Below, piece by piece: positions 7,893 to 15,378 of a stretch of 64,000 nucleotides of DNA. Below the pieces are notes generated by a model, which was given only the letters and a program-made list of their open reading frames with translations, ran no database searches and had not been told where the DNA came from. The DNA lies in the NCBI RefSeq assembly GCF_003595525.1, contig NZ_CP022680.1, positions 1,700,001 through 1,764,000 of the forward strand. The letters are read 5' to 3'. Source of the stretch: Streptococcus respiraculi. Its GTDB lineage: Bacteria; Bacillota; Bacilli; Lactobacillales; Streptococcaceae. Position numbers and translations under genes: made by a program. Within the stretch, counting starts at the first letter, position 1; the number at the start of each line of letters is the position of its first letter.

Positions 7893-9161
7893 ATGACTAC
7901 TAAATACCAAACAATCATTCAGGATATTATCACAGGAATTGAGCAGCATCATTTTAAACGAGGGCAAAAACTGCCTTCTATTCGCAGGCTGAGTGAGCAG
8001 TATCACTGTAGCAAGGACACCGTTCAAAAGGCCATGCTCGAGCTGAAATACCAAAATCGGATTTATGCAGTGGAAAAAAGTGGCTACTACATTTTAGAAG
8101 ATCAAGATTTTCAAGACAAGACGGTCTCGCTTAATCCAGAAGATTTCTTGCAGCTGCCCTACGAAGATTTTCGGACCTGCGTTCATGAAAGTCTGATTGG
8201 GCGAGAAAATTACCTCTTTAATTACTATCATCAGCAGGAAGGTCTGGAGGAATTGGTTGCTTCTCTCCACCAGCTGCTCATGGATTACCATGTCTATTGT
8301 AAAAAAGACCAGTTGGTCATTACGGCTGGAAGCCAACAGGCACTCTATATTCTGACCCAAATGCAGTTGGCGAATGGGAAAGAAGAAGTCTTGGTGGAAG
8401 AGCCGACCTACTATCGGATGAGAACCCTCTTGGAACAACAGTCACTACCATTTCAGACCATTGAACGAACCTTGGACGGGATTGATGTGACCCAGTTAGA
8501 GCAGATTTTCAAGAGCGGGAAGATAAAGTATTTCTATACCATTCCTCGTCTCCACAATCCCTTAGGAACGACTTATGACCGTGACACCCAGCAGGCTATT
8601 GTTCAACTAGCTGACCAGTATGACGTCTATGTGATTGAGGATGATTATCTGGCAGATTTTGATAGTGCAAAGACCCTGCCACTTCATTATCTTGATAGCC
8701 ACGACCGTGTCATCTATATCAAGTCCTTTACACCGACCCTTTTCCCAGCCCTACGCTTGGGTGGAATCGTCCTGCCACACCACCTACGTGAGCCTTTCTT
8801 AGAACATAAGAGGTTGATTGATTATGATACCAATCTTATCATGCAAAAAGCCTTATCGCTCTATATTGACAACGGCATGTTTGCCCGCAATACGCGCCAC
8901 CTTTATCAGCTAAAAGAGGAACACCAAGCAGAGATGAGGGAACTTCTAACCCAGTATCAACTCCCTTATCCCTACCAGCTCGCCCAAGAACAGCTGACCA
9001 TTCAGCTTCCTAAAGGAAAGCTCACAGCCCGTCTCAAACATGGCGTAAGGCAAGGAACAATCATGGGAGCTAAGTCCTACGACTACCTCCAACTCCCCTA
9101 TAGCACGGATTTTGCGAAACAGCTCCGACACATCCTTGAGGAACTGACCGAGGCTAGGTAA
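7893..9161 (+). CDS. MocR/GabR-type regulator (GntR helix-turn-helix fused to aminotransferase-like domain)
   Basis: The 422-residue protein has a GntR winged helix at residues 5-65 (KLPSIRRLSEQYHCSKDTVQKAML) and a fold-type I aminotransferase domain from about residue 90 on. The cofactor-site landmarks AGSQQALYIL, PTYYRMR and IEDDYLADF are present. In MocR proteins the Schiff-base lysine sits in SFSKTLFPALR; here the segment is SFTPTLFPALR, so residue 281 is proline. The only nearby lysine is K277. PLP binding as an aldimine is therefore doubtful, and the protein may bind a ligand differently. ATG at 7893 has an AGGGGGA site; the upstream extension of the frame overlaps trhA and is rejected. 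Confidence 0.88.
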   Translation: MTTKYQTIIQDIITGIEQHHFKRGQKLPSIRRLSEQYHCSKDTVQKAMLELKYQNRIYAVEKSGYYILEDQDFQDKTVSLNPEDFLQLPYEDFRTCVHESLIGRENYLFNYYHQQEGLEELVASLHQLLMDYHVYCKKDQLVITAGSQQALYILTQMQLANGKEEVLVEEPTYYRMRTLLEQQSLPFQTIERTLDGIDVTQLEQIFKSGKIKYFYTIPRLHNPLGTTYDRDTQQAIVQLADQYDVYVIEDDYLADFDSAKTLPLHYLDSHDRVIYIKSFTPTLFPALRLGGIVLPHHLREPFLEHKRLIDYDTNLIMQKALSLYIDNGMFARNTRHLYQLKEEHQAEMRELLTQYQLPYPYQLAQEQLTIQLPKGKLTARLKHGVRQGTIMGAKSYDYLQLPYSTDFAKQLRHILEELTEAR

Positions 9162-9174
9162 ATACTCTTAAACT

Positions 9175-9222
9175 AAAAACGCATACTATCAACTTCTCTA
9201 AAACCTTGATAGATGCGTTTTT
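9175..9222 (+). terminator. Terminator after the MocR-type gene
   Basis: AAAAACGCAT..TCAA and TTGATAGATGCGTTTTT form a long stem followed by T residues. Confidence 0.75.
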
Positions 9223-9312
9223 ATATAAACCGTTGTCAGATTTTGACTCAAAATAGAATTTTGCCCAACCTCACTTTATCTCTTATCCATTACTAGTTTT
9301 ACGACAATCGTT

Positions 9313-9753
9313 CTACGAGTAAGAGGGGAAATATCTCATAAACAAATAGAAATCTTCAATGTTGTCAGACGGGTGAAAACCTTGCTTGATCCAAAATTTC
9401 TTGGCCTTTTCATTTTTGATATGAACAGGGAGTGATATGCGCTTCGTATGGTGCTTTTCTTGCAAATACTGCATCGAATGTTGGGCTGCTTGGCTGCCAT
9501 AGCCTTGACCTTGAAAAGCATCATCAATCAAAAAGTTGATGATCTCAGAGTGTTCATTATGAATATAGAGTGACACAAAGCCAATTAACTGGTCTTGATG
9601 ATAAATGCCAAAGGCTTCCATGCAATTACGGTAAAGCCAGGCTTCTGCTAGCGAATACAAGACAGGGTCTACAAAATCCTCCTCTGCAACGCTCACTGTC
9701 AACGCAATACAAGCCTGAAAATTGTCCTCATCAATTGGTCTGAGTGTAATCAT
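9313..9753 (-). CDS. GNAT family N-acetyltransferase
   Basis: The 146-residue protein has the GNAT (PF00583) fold. It begins MITLRPIDEDNFQ. The acetyl-CoA binding motif A is FLIDDAFQGQGYGSQAAQHSMQYL (Q/R-x-x-G-x-G/A, residues about 82-105), followed by the NEKAKKFWIKQGF segment typical of spermine/spermidine-type acetyltransferases. It resembles the diamine acetyltransferase (BltD/SpeG-like) branch, but the substrate cannot be assigned. AGGGAGGAAAT precedes ATG. The rhodanese-like gene is 15 bp upstream on the same strand. Confidence 0.88.
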   Translation of the reverse strand: MITLRPIDEDNFQACIALTVSVAEEDFVDPVLYSLAEAWLYRNCMEAFGIYHQDQLIGFVSLYIHNEHSEIINFLIDDAFQGQGYGSQAAQHSMQYLQEKHHTKRISLPVHIKNEKAKKFWIKQGFHPSDNIEDFYLFMRYFPSYS

Positions 9754-9768
9754 ATTTCCTCCCTAATC

Positions 9769-10263
9769 TTATCCGACAGATGACCACCAACCCTGAACGG
9801 TCGCACCAATCGCCTTTATCTGGTCTACACTTCCTAAATCATAGACATAGTGAAAGCCCTCATCGCGCAAGAGCTTGGCTGCCTGAGCTGACGAGCCATT
9901 ATCTGAACCATAGAGATAAATAGGTACATCGTGGACCAAGGCTGGAAATTCTTGCTTGCCTAGGGTCGCTAACGGATAATGTTCTGCAATCTCCACATGC
10001 CCTAGCTGGTATTCGATAAAAGAGCGCACATCATAGCACTTAGCGCCATTTTTGACAGCCTCAAGCACCTGCTCAAAGCGAATTTGATACTTCTGCGCAT
10101 CCTTACTTGCCTCTGACCACTTGATTCCTATCTCCACACGACCAATCGGCCATTGCCCTACTCTACTTGTCTCCTCCGGTTTGGTCGCTTTTTCACCATG
10201 CCTATAAGCAAAGAACGCAACGATACTAATTAGAATGACTAGGACGATACTTGTTTTTCTCAT
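9769..10263 (-). CDS. Membrane-anchored rhodanese-like domain protein lacking the catalytic cysteine
   Basis: The 164-residue protein has an N-terminal membrane anchor or signal (about residues 5-20, SIVLVILISIVAFFAY) and an extracytoplasmic rhodanese fold. The substrate-side motif is recognisable (CYDVRSFIEYQLGHVEIAEHYPL, around residue 78). The active-site loop, usually C-R-S-G after a hydrophobic strand, reads YLYGSDNGSSAQAAKLL, with no cysteine. Sulfur-transferase chemistry is therefore unlikely and a binding or regulatory role is more plausible. An AAGGAG site precedes ATG. It is probably cotranscribed with the GNAT gene. Confidence 0.8.
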   Translation of the reverse strand: MRKTSIVLVILISIVAFFAYRHGEKATKPEETSRVGQWPIGRVEIGIKWSEASKDAQKYQIRFEQVLEAVKNGAKCYDVRSFIEYQLGHVEIAEHYPLATLGKQEFPALVHDVPIYLYGSDNGSSAQAAKLLRDEGFHYVYDLGSVDQIKAIGATVQGWWSSVG

Positions 10264-10286
10264 TCAACTCCTTATGTTCATCACGT

Positions 10287-10319
10287 AAAAAGGCAATGAC
10301 CAACTGTCACTCGCCTTTT
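10287..10319 (-). terminator. Terminator downstream of degV
   Basis: On the minus strand AAAAGGCGAGTG and a GCC arm close a hairpin followed by TTTTT. It lies just beyond the palindromic repeat that holds the degV stop codon. Confidence 0.6.
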
Positions 10320-10325
10320 GTTGTC

Positions 10326-10389
10326 TTAGAACCTGTATTCACAGCTAGCTCAGCAACTCCAATCGGGAGCTTATGAACACAGATTCTTA
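10326..10389. repeat. AGAACCTGTATTCA palindromic element, copy 1 (contains the degV stop codon)
   Basis: TTAGAACCTGTATTCACAG at one end and an imperfect inverted copy (TTATGAACACAGATTCTTAA) at the other enclose about 25 bases. Copies occur at 15320-15378 and, partly, at 23216-23254. In each case the element begins at the stop codon of a minus-strand gene. Confidence 0.7.
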
Positions 10390-11232
10390 AATTTCATACC
10401 CCATAAGAAGACCATTTTCTTCTGCGTAAAAGCTACATAATCCAGAAGTTGGTAGGGCTTCAATCAGGGCGTTGGGATACATGTTGCGCACCAATTCCGA
10501 GAATTGGTGGCAGAATTTGTCATTGTTACGGTGGGCAATCACGATTCGTCCACCCTTATAACCTGCTTTGAGAATTTCTTCAAAGGCTGTCGTGACAGAT
10601 TTCTTATGACCACGCGCTTTTTGAAGTAACTCGAGCTTGCCTTCGCTACTTGCTTCACCAACCATACGGATATTAAGAAGCCCAACGACTGCTCCAACCA
10701 GCTTACTCAAGCGTCCATTTTTGACTAGATTATTGACCTTAGCAAGAACAAAAAGCAACTTGGTTTTTGTCTGATAGTCGGTAATAGCTGACACCACTCC
10801 CTCGTAATCAAGACCTGAAGCAATCAAACGATTGATTTCTCCGACTAGCAAATCCATTTCCCCACCAGCCGAAAGTGTATCAATCAAATGAATATTAACC
10901 TCTGGATGTTCTTCCAAAAACATCTCTTTCGCAACACGAGCGCTATTGTAACTACCAGACAGAGAGCCAGTTAGGGTTAGGACAATCACGTTGTCAGCAC
11001 CTTGATAGGCAGCCTCGTAGGCCTGCGGACTCGGGCATGCTGAACCTGCTGCGTCTGATGAAGCATACATAGCTTCCATCATCTGATCAATATCAAGGCT
11101 TGCATCATCAAGGAAATGCTGATTTTCAATGCGTACTGTCAAGGGAACAATTTCAAATAGGGTATCTGGCGCGAGATTCGCTAGTTCTTTATAATCACAC
11201 CCTGAATCTGCGACAATTTTCCATTTAGCCAT
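10387..11232 (-). CDS. DegV family fatty-acid-binding protein
   Basis: The 281-residue product is full length for DegV, a two-domain cytosolic fold. It starts AKWKIVADSGCDY and contains SQPSP-like ACPSPQAYEAAY, the LTGSLSGSYNSA signature (residues about 96-107) and the C-terminal HRNN/LP-x-SGLCSFYAEENGLL region. In staphylococci such proteins (FakB) bind a fatty acid for phosphorylation by FakA; this family member may do the same, though no fakA is in view. The stop codon TAA falls in a repeated palindrome. Confidence 0.92.
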   Translation of the reverse strand: MAKWKIVADSGCDYKELANLAPDTLFEIVPLTVRIENQHFLDDASLDIDQMMEAMYASSDAAGSACPSPQAYEAAYQGADNVIVLTLTGSLSGSYNSARVAKEMFLEEHPEVNIHLIDTLSAGGEMDLLVGEINRLIASGLDYEGVVSAITDYQTKTKLLFVLAKVNNLVKNGRLSKLVGAVVGLLNIRMVGEASSEGKLELLQKARGHKKSVTTAFEEILKAGYKGGRIVIAHRNNDKFCHQFSELVRNMYPNALIEALPTSGLCSFYAEENGLLMGYEI

Positions 11233-11415
11233 AAAGGTATTTCCATTCTATTTAAGTAATAAGGCTAAGATTTTTATTTGACAAGCAAACTATCTTACTT
11301 TACAATTATATCATGAAATGATATGAAGTGAAAGCATTTTCTTTCAGCTGTCACATACTGCCAACACGAAATGAACAAGCTTCAGCTTCTCGATTTATTT
11401 TAGGAAAGGCACGCT

Positions 11416-11829
11416 ATGCAAAAACGGACAATTTCTCCTAAATCCTTAAAAAATTTAACCCAATCCAATAAAGAAATCAATCAATTAACCCGTGAATCCA
11501 TTGAGACAGCCCTACTTTTTTTGCTGGAAAAAAAGGATATGCGGCAAATCTCGATTTCCGAATTGGTTCGAAAAGCAGGGGTTTCCCGCAACGCTTTTTA
11601 CCGCAACTATAAATCAAAAGAAGAAATTTTAGAATTGGCTTATGAAAGAACCTCACAACATCTCATGGACAAGTGGCAACAGATTCAAAAAAAGGTCCAC
11701 GAAGATGGGATTCAGCAGAGCTTTTCAGACTTTATCCAGCAGCAAAAAGACAAGGTCGAAGATACCAAAACCTTTTCAAACATCAGTCAGTGGATTAAGG
11801 ATAAGACCAATCAGTTGAATAACAGATAA
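11416..11829 (+). CDS. TetR/AcrR family transcriptional regulator (short form)
   Basis: The 137-residue protein has a TetR DNA-binding domain at residues 24-72. The helix-turn-helix is QISISELVRKAGVSRNAFYRNYKSKEEIL. Usual TetR proteins are 180-200 residues, so the ligand domain is short; the sequence ends in a highly charged helix and may be truncated. AGGAAAGG precedes ATG. The TAA stop codon lies within the left arm of a perfect 21-bp hairpin (11825-11870). The degV gene is divergent upstream and is a possible target. Confidence 0.85.
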   Translation: MQKRTISPKSLKNLTQSNKEINQLTRESIETALLFLLEKKDMRQISISELVRKAGVSRNAFYRNYKSKEEILELAYERTSQHLMDKWQQIQKKVHEDGIQQSFSDFIQQQKDKVEDTKTFSNISQWIKDKTNQLNNR

Positions 11830-11870
11830 GCTAAAACGGTAGGAAAATCTTCCTACCGTTTTAGCTTATC
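11825..11870. terminator. Perfect hairpin containing the tetR stop codon
   Basis: The 21-bp arms GATAAGCTAAAACGGTAGGA(A) and their exact complement surround a four-base loop (AATC). The tetR TAA is at 11827-11829 in the left arm. This is the first hairpin of the modular array that follows. Confidence 0.8.
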
Positions 11871-12015
11871 TAGCTTTCGAGTTTCTAGGCTCGGGCTAAA
11901 ATAATCCACTGGATTATCCTCGCTTTTGTGTTTCTAGGCTCGGGCTAAAATAATCCACTGGATTATCCTCGCTTTTGTGTTTCTGAGCTCGGGCTAAAAT
12001 AATCCACTGGATTAT
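11871..12015. repeat. Tandem linker-hairpin array between tetR and proC (49-bp period)
   Basis: Three hairpins with the loop CCACTGG (at 11906, 11955 and 12004, spacing 49 bp) and AAAATAAT-type arms alternate with a linker ending GTGTTTCTAGGCTCGGG. The first linker variant (TAGCTTTCGAGTTTCTAGG) joins the tetR hairpin. The last hairpin is a complete palindrome that holds the final codons and TAA of proC. Related linkers occur at 18653-18750, 22931-23170 and 40059-40130. Confidence 0.75.
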
Positions 12016-12797
12016 TTTAGTCCCAAATCTTTCGTCCGTTTAATGGCTGCTTTTATGGCTGCCATAATGGCATAGCGAAAGCCTTCTTTTTCGAGTTCGA
12101 TAACTCCTGCAATGGTTGAGCCTCCTGGTGAGGTGACTTCCTGTCTCAGCTGGGCGGGGTGCTTGCTGCTTTCCAACACCATTTGGGCCGAACCTAGTAA
12201 GGTCTGTGCAGCCAAGTGTTTAGCTTCAGAAGCGGTCAAGCCGTGCGCTACTCCTGCATCCATCATGGCTTCAATCAATTGATAGACAAAGGCTGGGCCA
12301 CATCCTGCAAGAGCAGTCGCAGCGTCCATCAGCTTTTCATCTACTCGTTTAACCTGCCCTGATTGGGATAAGAGTTGCTCGGTCACATCCGCCAATTCAG
12401 GATTGATGAGAGCATAGGTTGTCATCCCTTGGCCGATTGCAACAGGGGTATTGGGCATAATCCGAACCACTTGACTAGTTGGTAAATACTGAGTCAGCTG
12501 GTCTAAGCGAATACCTGCTGCCATAGAAATCCAAATGGCGGACGCGTTTTCCGCAATAGCATCTTCCATACCCTCAAGAAGAACCGTTAGCAAATGAGGT
12601 TTGACCCCTAAAAAGATGATATCTGCTTGCTGAACAATCTCAAGATTGGAGAGAAGCTGCCCTCCGATTTGCGCTTGCAATTTCTCTGCACGCACTTGGT
12701 TATGATTGCTCAGTAGTAATTCTACTCCCTCTTGTTTCGAGATGGAAAGGGCGATAGCCGAGCCCATATTCCCCAGTCCGATAAATCCAACTTTCAT
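12012..12797 (-). CDS. proC: Pyrroline-5-carboxylate reductase
   Basis: The 261-residue enzyme performs the last step of proline synthesis, NAD(P)H reduction of 1-pyrroline-5-carboxylate. MKVGFIGLGNMGSAIA is the Rossmann nucleotide site, IMPNTPVAIGQG lies at about residue 115, and the family signature is in LRQEVTSPGGSTIAGVIELE near residue 225. ATG at 12797 is preferred over 12803 because the AAAGGA site then has six-base spacing. Its last codons (GGACTAAAATAA) belong to a repeat palindrome. It is the third gene of proB-proA-proC. Confidence 0.95.
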   Translation of the reverse strand: MKVGFIGLGNMGSAIALSISKQEGVELLLSNHNQVRAEKLQAQIGGQLLSNLEIVQQADIIFLGVKPHLLTVLLEGMEDAIAENASAIWISMAAGIRLDQLTQYLPTSQVVRIMPNTPVAIGQGMTTYALINPELADVTEQLLSQSGQVKRVDEKLMDAATALAGCGPAFVYQLIEAMMDAGVAHGLTASEAKHLAAQTLLGSAQMVLESSKHPAQLRQEVTSPGGSTIAGVIELEKEGFRYAIMAAIKAAIKRTKDLGLK

Positions 12798-12809
12798 AGA
12801 CATTCCTTT

Positions 12810-14048
12810 CTAGCGTAGCTGCCCTGTACCTGTAATAATATACTTGTAGGTGGTCATTTCACGCAAACCCATTGGACCTCGGGCGTGCATTTTCTGGGTA
12901 GAAATACCCAGTTCGCAGCCTAGACCGAATTCACCTCCATCTGTAAAACGGGTCGAAGCATTGACATAGATGGCTGCTGAATCAACCATTCGAGTGAAAT
13001 AGGCTGCTGTTTCCGCACTTTCTGTTATGATGGCTTCGCTATGACCTGTTGAATGTGCCGCAATATGGACAGCCGCTTCTGCCACATCTGCAACGACTTT
13101 CACGGCTAAGATATAGTCTAAAAATTCTGTATCAAAATCAGCAGTTCCTGCCAATTGAGCATGATGCAAATAAGTAAGAGCTTGATTATCTGCCCGCAAT
13201 TCGACTTGACCTGCCAATTGCTCTTCCAACATCGGCAAGAATGTTGCTGCGATATCTTGATGAACCAGAAGCACTTCTGCCGCATTGCAGACAGATGGAC
13301 GGCTGGTTTTAGCATTGAGAACAATCGATGTCGCCTTTTCCAAGTCCGCTTCTTGATCCACATAAACATGGCAAATCCCTGTCCCTGTTTCAATAACAGG
13401 GACCGTTGCCTGCTCCACCACCGCTTGAATCAAGCCTGCTCCACCTCGTGGCACTAACAAATCAATCTTCCCTTTTGCAGTCATCAGCTCAAGAGCCGAA
13501 GCGCGGCTGGTGTCCTGTACCAGTTCCATCACTTCTGGCGCAATTCCTGCTTTGACAAGACCTGCTTTTAAGGCGGTGACAATAGCTTGACTGGAATGAA
13601 AGGCTTCTTTTCCACCGCGGAGAATGACCGCATTTCCACTCTTAATCGCAAGCGCCGCCGCATCTGACGTCACATTTGGTCTGCTTTCATAAATCATGCC
13701 AATCACTCCAAAGGGAATGGAGGTTTTCTGAATCCGAAGACCGTTTTCTGCCTGATAGTCATCAAGAGTCAGACCGACCGGATCTGGAAGAGCAACCAAG
13801 GTCCTAATCCCGTCTGCCATTGCCTGTACCCGCTCTGCTGTTAAGAGCAGTCTATCCTGCATAACTGGAGCAATAAGGCCTTGTGCCTGCTCCATATCAC
13901 GGCTATTTGCTACTAAAATCTGCTCACAATCTGCTTCAAGCTGGTCTGCCATCGCCACAAGTGCCGTATTTTTTTGCTCTGTACTTGCCAAGTTGATAGC
14001 CGACTTATGTCCTAAAAGACTGTCTAATAAGGCTTGTGTTGTAGTCAT
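12810..14048 (-). CDS. proA: Glutamate-5-semialdehyde dehydrogenase (gamma-glutamyl phosphate reductase)
   Basis: The 412-residue cytosolic enzyme reduces gamma-glutamyl phosphate to glutamate-5-semialdehyde with NADPH, the second step of proline synthesis. [20 protein letters not shown] (about residue 117) and [17 protein letters not shown] are family landmarks. The catalytic cysteine is in [12 protein letters not shown] (near residue 255), and [16 protein letters not shown] lies near the end. The gene lies 17 bp after proB and 12 bp before the proC start, so the three form one operon. Confidence 0.96.
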   Translation of the reverse strand: MTTTQALLDSLLGHKSAINLASTEQKNTALVAMADQLEADCEQILVANSRDMEQAQGLIAPVMQDRLLLTAERVQAMADGIRTLVALPDPVGLTLDDYQAENGLRIQKTSIPFGVIGMIYESRPNVTSDAAALAIKSGNAVILRGGKEAFHSSQAIVTALKAGLVKAGIAPEVMELVQDTSRASALELMTAKGKIDLLVPRGGAGLIQAVVEQATVPVIETGTGICHVYVDQEADLEKATSIVLNAKTSRPSVCNAAEVLLVHQDIAATFLPMLEEQLAGQVELRADNQALTYLHHAQLAGTADFDTEFLDYILAVKVVADVAEAAVHIAAHSTGHSEAIITESAETAAYFTRMVDSAAIYVNASTRFTDGGEFGLGCELGISTQKMHARGPMGLREMTTYKYIITGTGQLR

Positions 14049-14065
14049 AACATCTATCGTCCTTT

Positions 14066-15142
14066 CTATAGGCTGACCCAGTCGTTGCGGTGAATAAAGA
14101 TACCTTCCGCTTTTTCAGTGGAGAGTTTCTGTTCTAATTCTTCTGAGGAGAGCTTGACCCGACCTTTTCCAATTATACGGTGCGTCTCCTGACTGTAGAC
14201 AGACACAATATCACCCGACTGAAATTTCCCTTCAATTGCTTTGATCCCTGCAACCAGTAGGCTACGACCCTTTCTCAGCATGGCTTCTGCTGCCCCTCTA
14301 TCAATCTCAACAGAGGCTTCAGTCCGTGCATAAAAGGCCAGCCATTGCTTGCGCTGGTTCATTGCTTGTCTATCCGCCAAGAACAAAGTCCCTTTATTGG
14401 CTTGGGTAACTGCCTGTAAGAGAGCCGTATCTTCCTTTGAAGAGCAGATAAAAACTGGTACACCTGATCTGGTCGCAATCTGCGCTGCCTGCAATTTTGT
14501 CGTCATACCACCTGTTCCGTTGGAAGATCCTGCTCCAGCTGCCATGGCAAATAATTCGTCGCGAATCTCTGCAATTTCTGACAAATGCTTGGCGTTAGGA
14601 TCTGTATTTGGATTGGCTGTATAAAGACCATCCACATCTGTCAACAACACCAGCAAATCTGCTTTTAGGAGCGATGCAACTTGGGCAGACAAGGTATCAT
14701 TGTCTCCGACCTTGATTTCTTCAATCGCAATCGTATCATTTTCATTGATAATGGGAATGGCATGTTGATGCAGTAAAACCTGCAAGGCTTGGGAGGCATT
14801 TTGGTAACGTCTTGCGTCTGCAAAATCGTCTTGCGTTAGAAGAACCTGAGCTGATACAATCCCGTCTTTCATAAGATTTTGGGTATATTCCTCAATCAAG
14901 AGTCCCTGGCCCACCGCAGCACTAGCCTGCTTTTCTGCAATCTTAATCGGCCGTTTGTCAAACCCCAAACGACGAAAACCAGCCGCAATCGAGCCTGACG
15001 TCACTAAGACCAACTGGTAGCCCTGCTGATGTAGCTGGGCCAATTGATTGGTAATACGGGCAATTTTGATACGATCCAAACTACCATTTTCCTGTGTGAG
15101 CGAGCTAGTCCCCACCTTAAAGACGATTAGCATATCTTTCAT
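14066..15142 (-). CDS. proB: Glutamate 5-kinase
   Basis: The 358-residue enzyme phosphorylates glutamate, the committed and normally proline-inhibited step of proline synthesis. The N-terminal amino acid kinase domain has [47 protein letters not shown] and [17 protein letters not shown] domain fills about residues 275-350. ATG at 15142 has only a weak ribosome site (AGCAGG); an alternative at 15133 is possible. The -10 box TATACT is at 15176-15181 on the minus strand. Confidence 0.95.
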   Translation of the reverse strand: MKDMLIVFKVGTSSLTQENGSLDRIKIARITNQLAQLHQQGYQLVLVTSGSIAAGFRRLGFDKRPIKIAEKQASAAVGQGLLIEEYTQNLMKDGIVSAQVLLTQDDFADARRYQNASQALQVLLHQHAIPIINENDTIAIEEIKVGDNDTLSAQVASLLKADLLVLLTDVDGLYTANPNTDPNAKHLSEIAEIRDELFAMAAGAGSSNGTGGMTTKLQAAQIATRSGVPVFICSSKEDTALLQAVTQANKGTLFLADRQAMNQRKQWLAFYARTEASVEIDRGAAEAMLRKGRSLLVAGIKAIEGKFQSGDIVSVYSQETHRIIGKGRVKLSSEELEQKLSTEKAEGIFIHRNDWVSL

Positions 15143-15204
15143 ACCTGCTTCTCATTTCCTAACTAGATAAGGAAAAGTATAGCATACTTCCTGCATTTTG
15201 ACCA

Positions 15205-15246
15205 CCGATTCTAGTATGTAAACATGGATATTCTAACAAGAATCGG
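15205..15246. repeat. Spaced inverted repeat upstream of the proBAC promoter
   Basis: CCGATTCT (15205-15212) and AGAATCGG (15239-15246) are 26 bases apart, just upstream of the proB -10/-35 region. It could be an operator or part of a hairpin; no known proline regulator site is recognised. Confidence 0.35.
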
Positions 15247-15290
15247 AAGGAATTATATGAAGGAAAAGCTATACCAAAACGGAATAACTA

Positions 15291-15319
15291 TAAAAAACTG
15301 GGGATTTCCCCCAGCTTTC
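15291..15319 (-). terminator. Terminator downstream of the DinG-type gene
   Basis: On the minus strand GCTGGGGGA and TCCCCAG close over two to three bases, followed by TTTTTT. Confidence 0.7.
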
Positions 15320-15378
15320 TTAGAACCTGTATTCACAGCTCAGCAACTCTATTCAGGAACTTATGAATATAGGTTCTA
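15320..15378. repeat. AGAACCTGTATTCA palindromic element, copy 2 (contains the dinG stop codon)
   Basis: TTAGAACCTGTATTCACAGC and its inverted partner TTATGAATATAGGTTCTA enclose a short central part. The TAG stop of the dinG-type gene (15376-15378) is the outer end of the element. It is very similar to copy 1 at 10326-10389. Confidence 0.75.
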
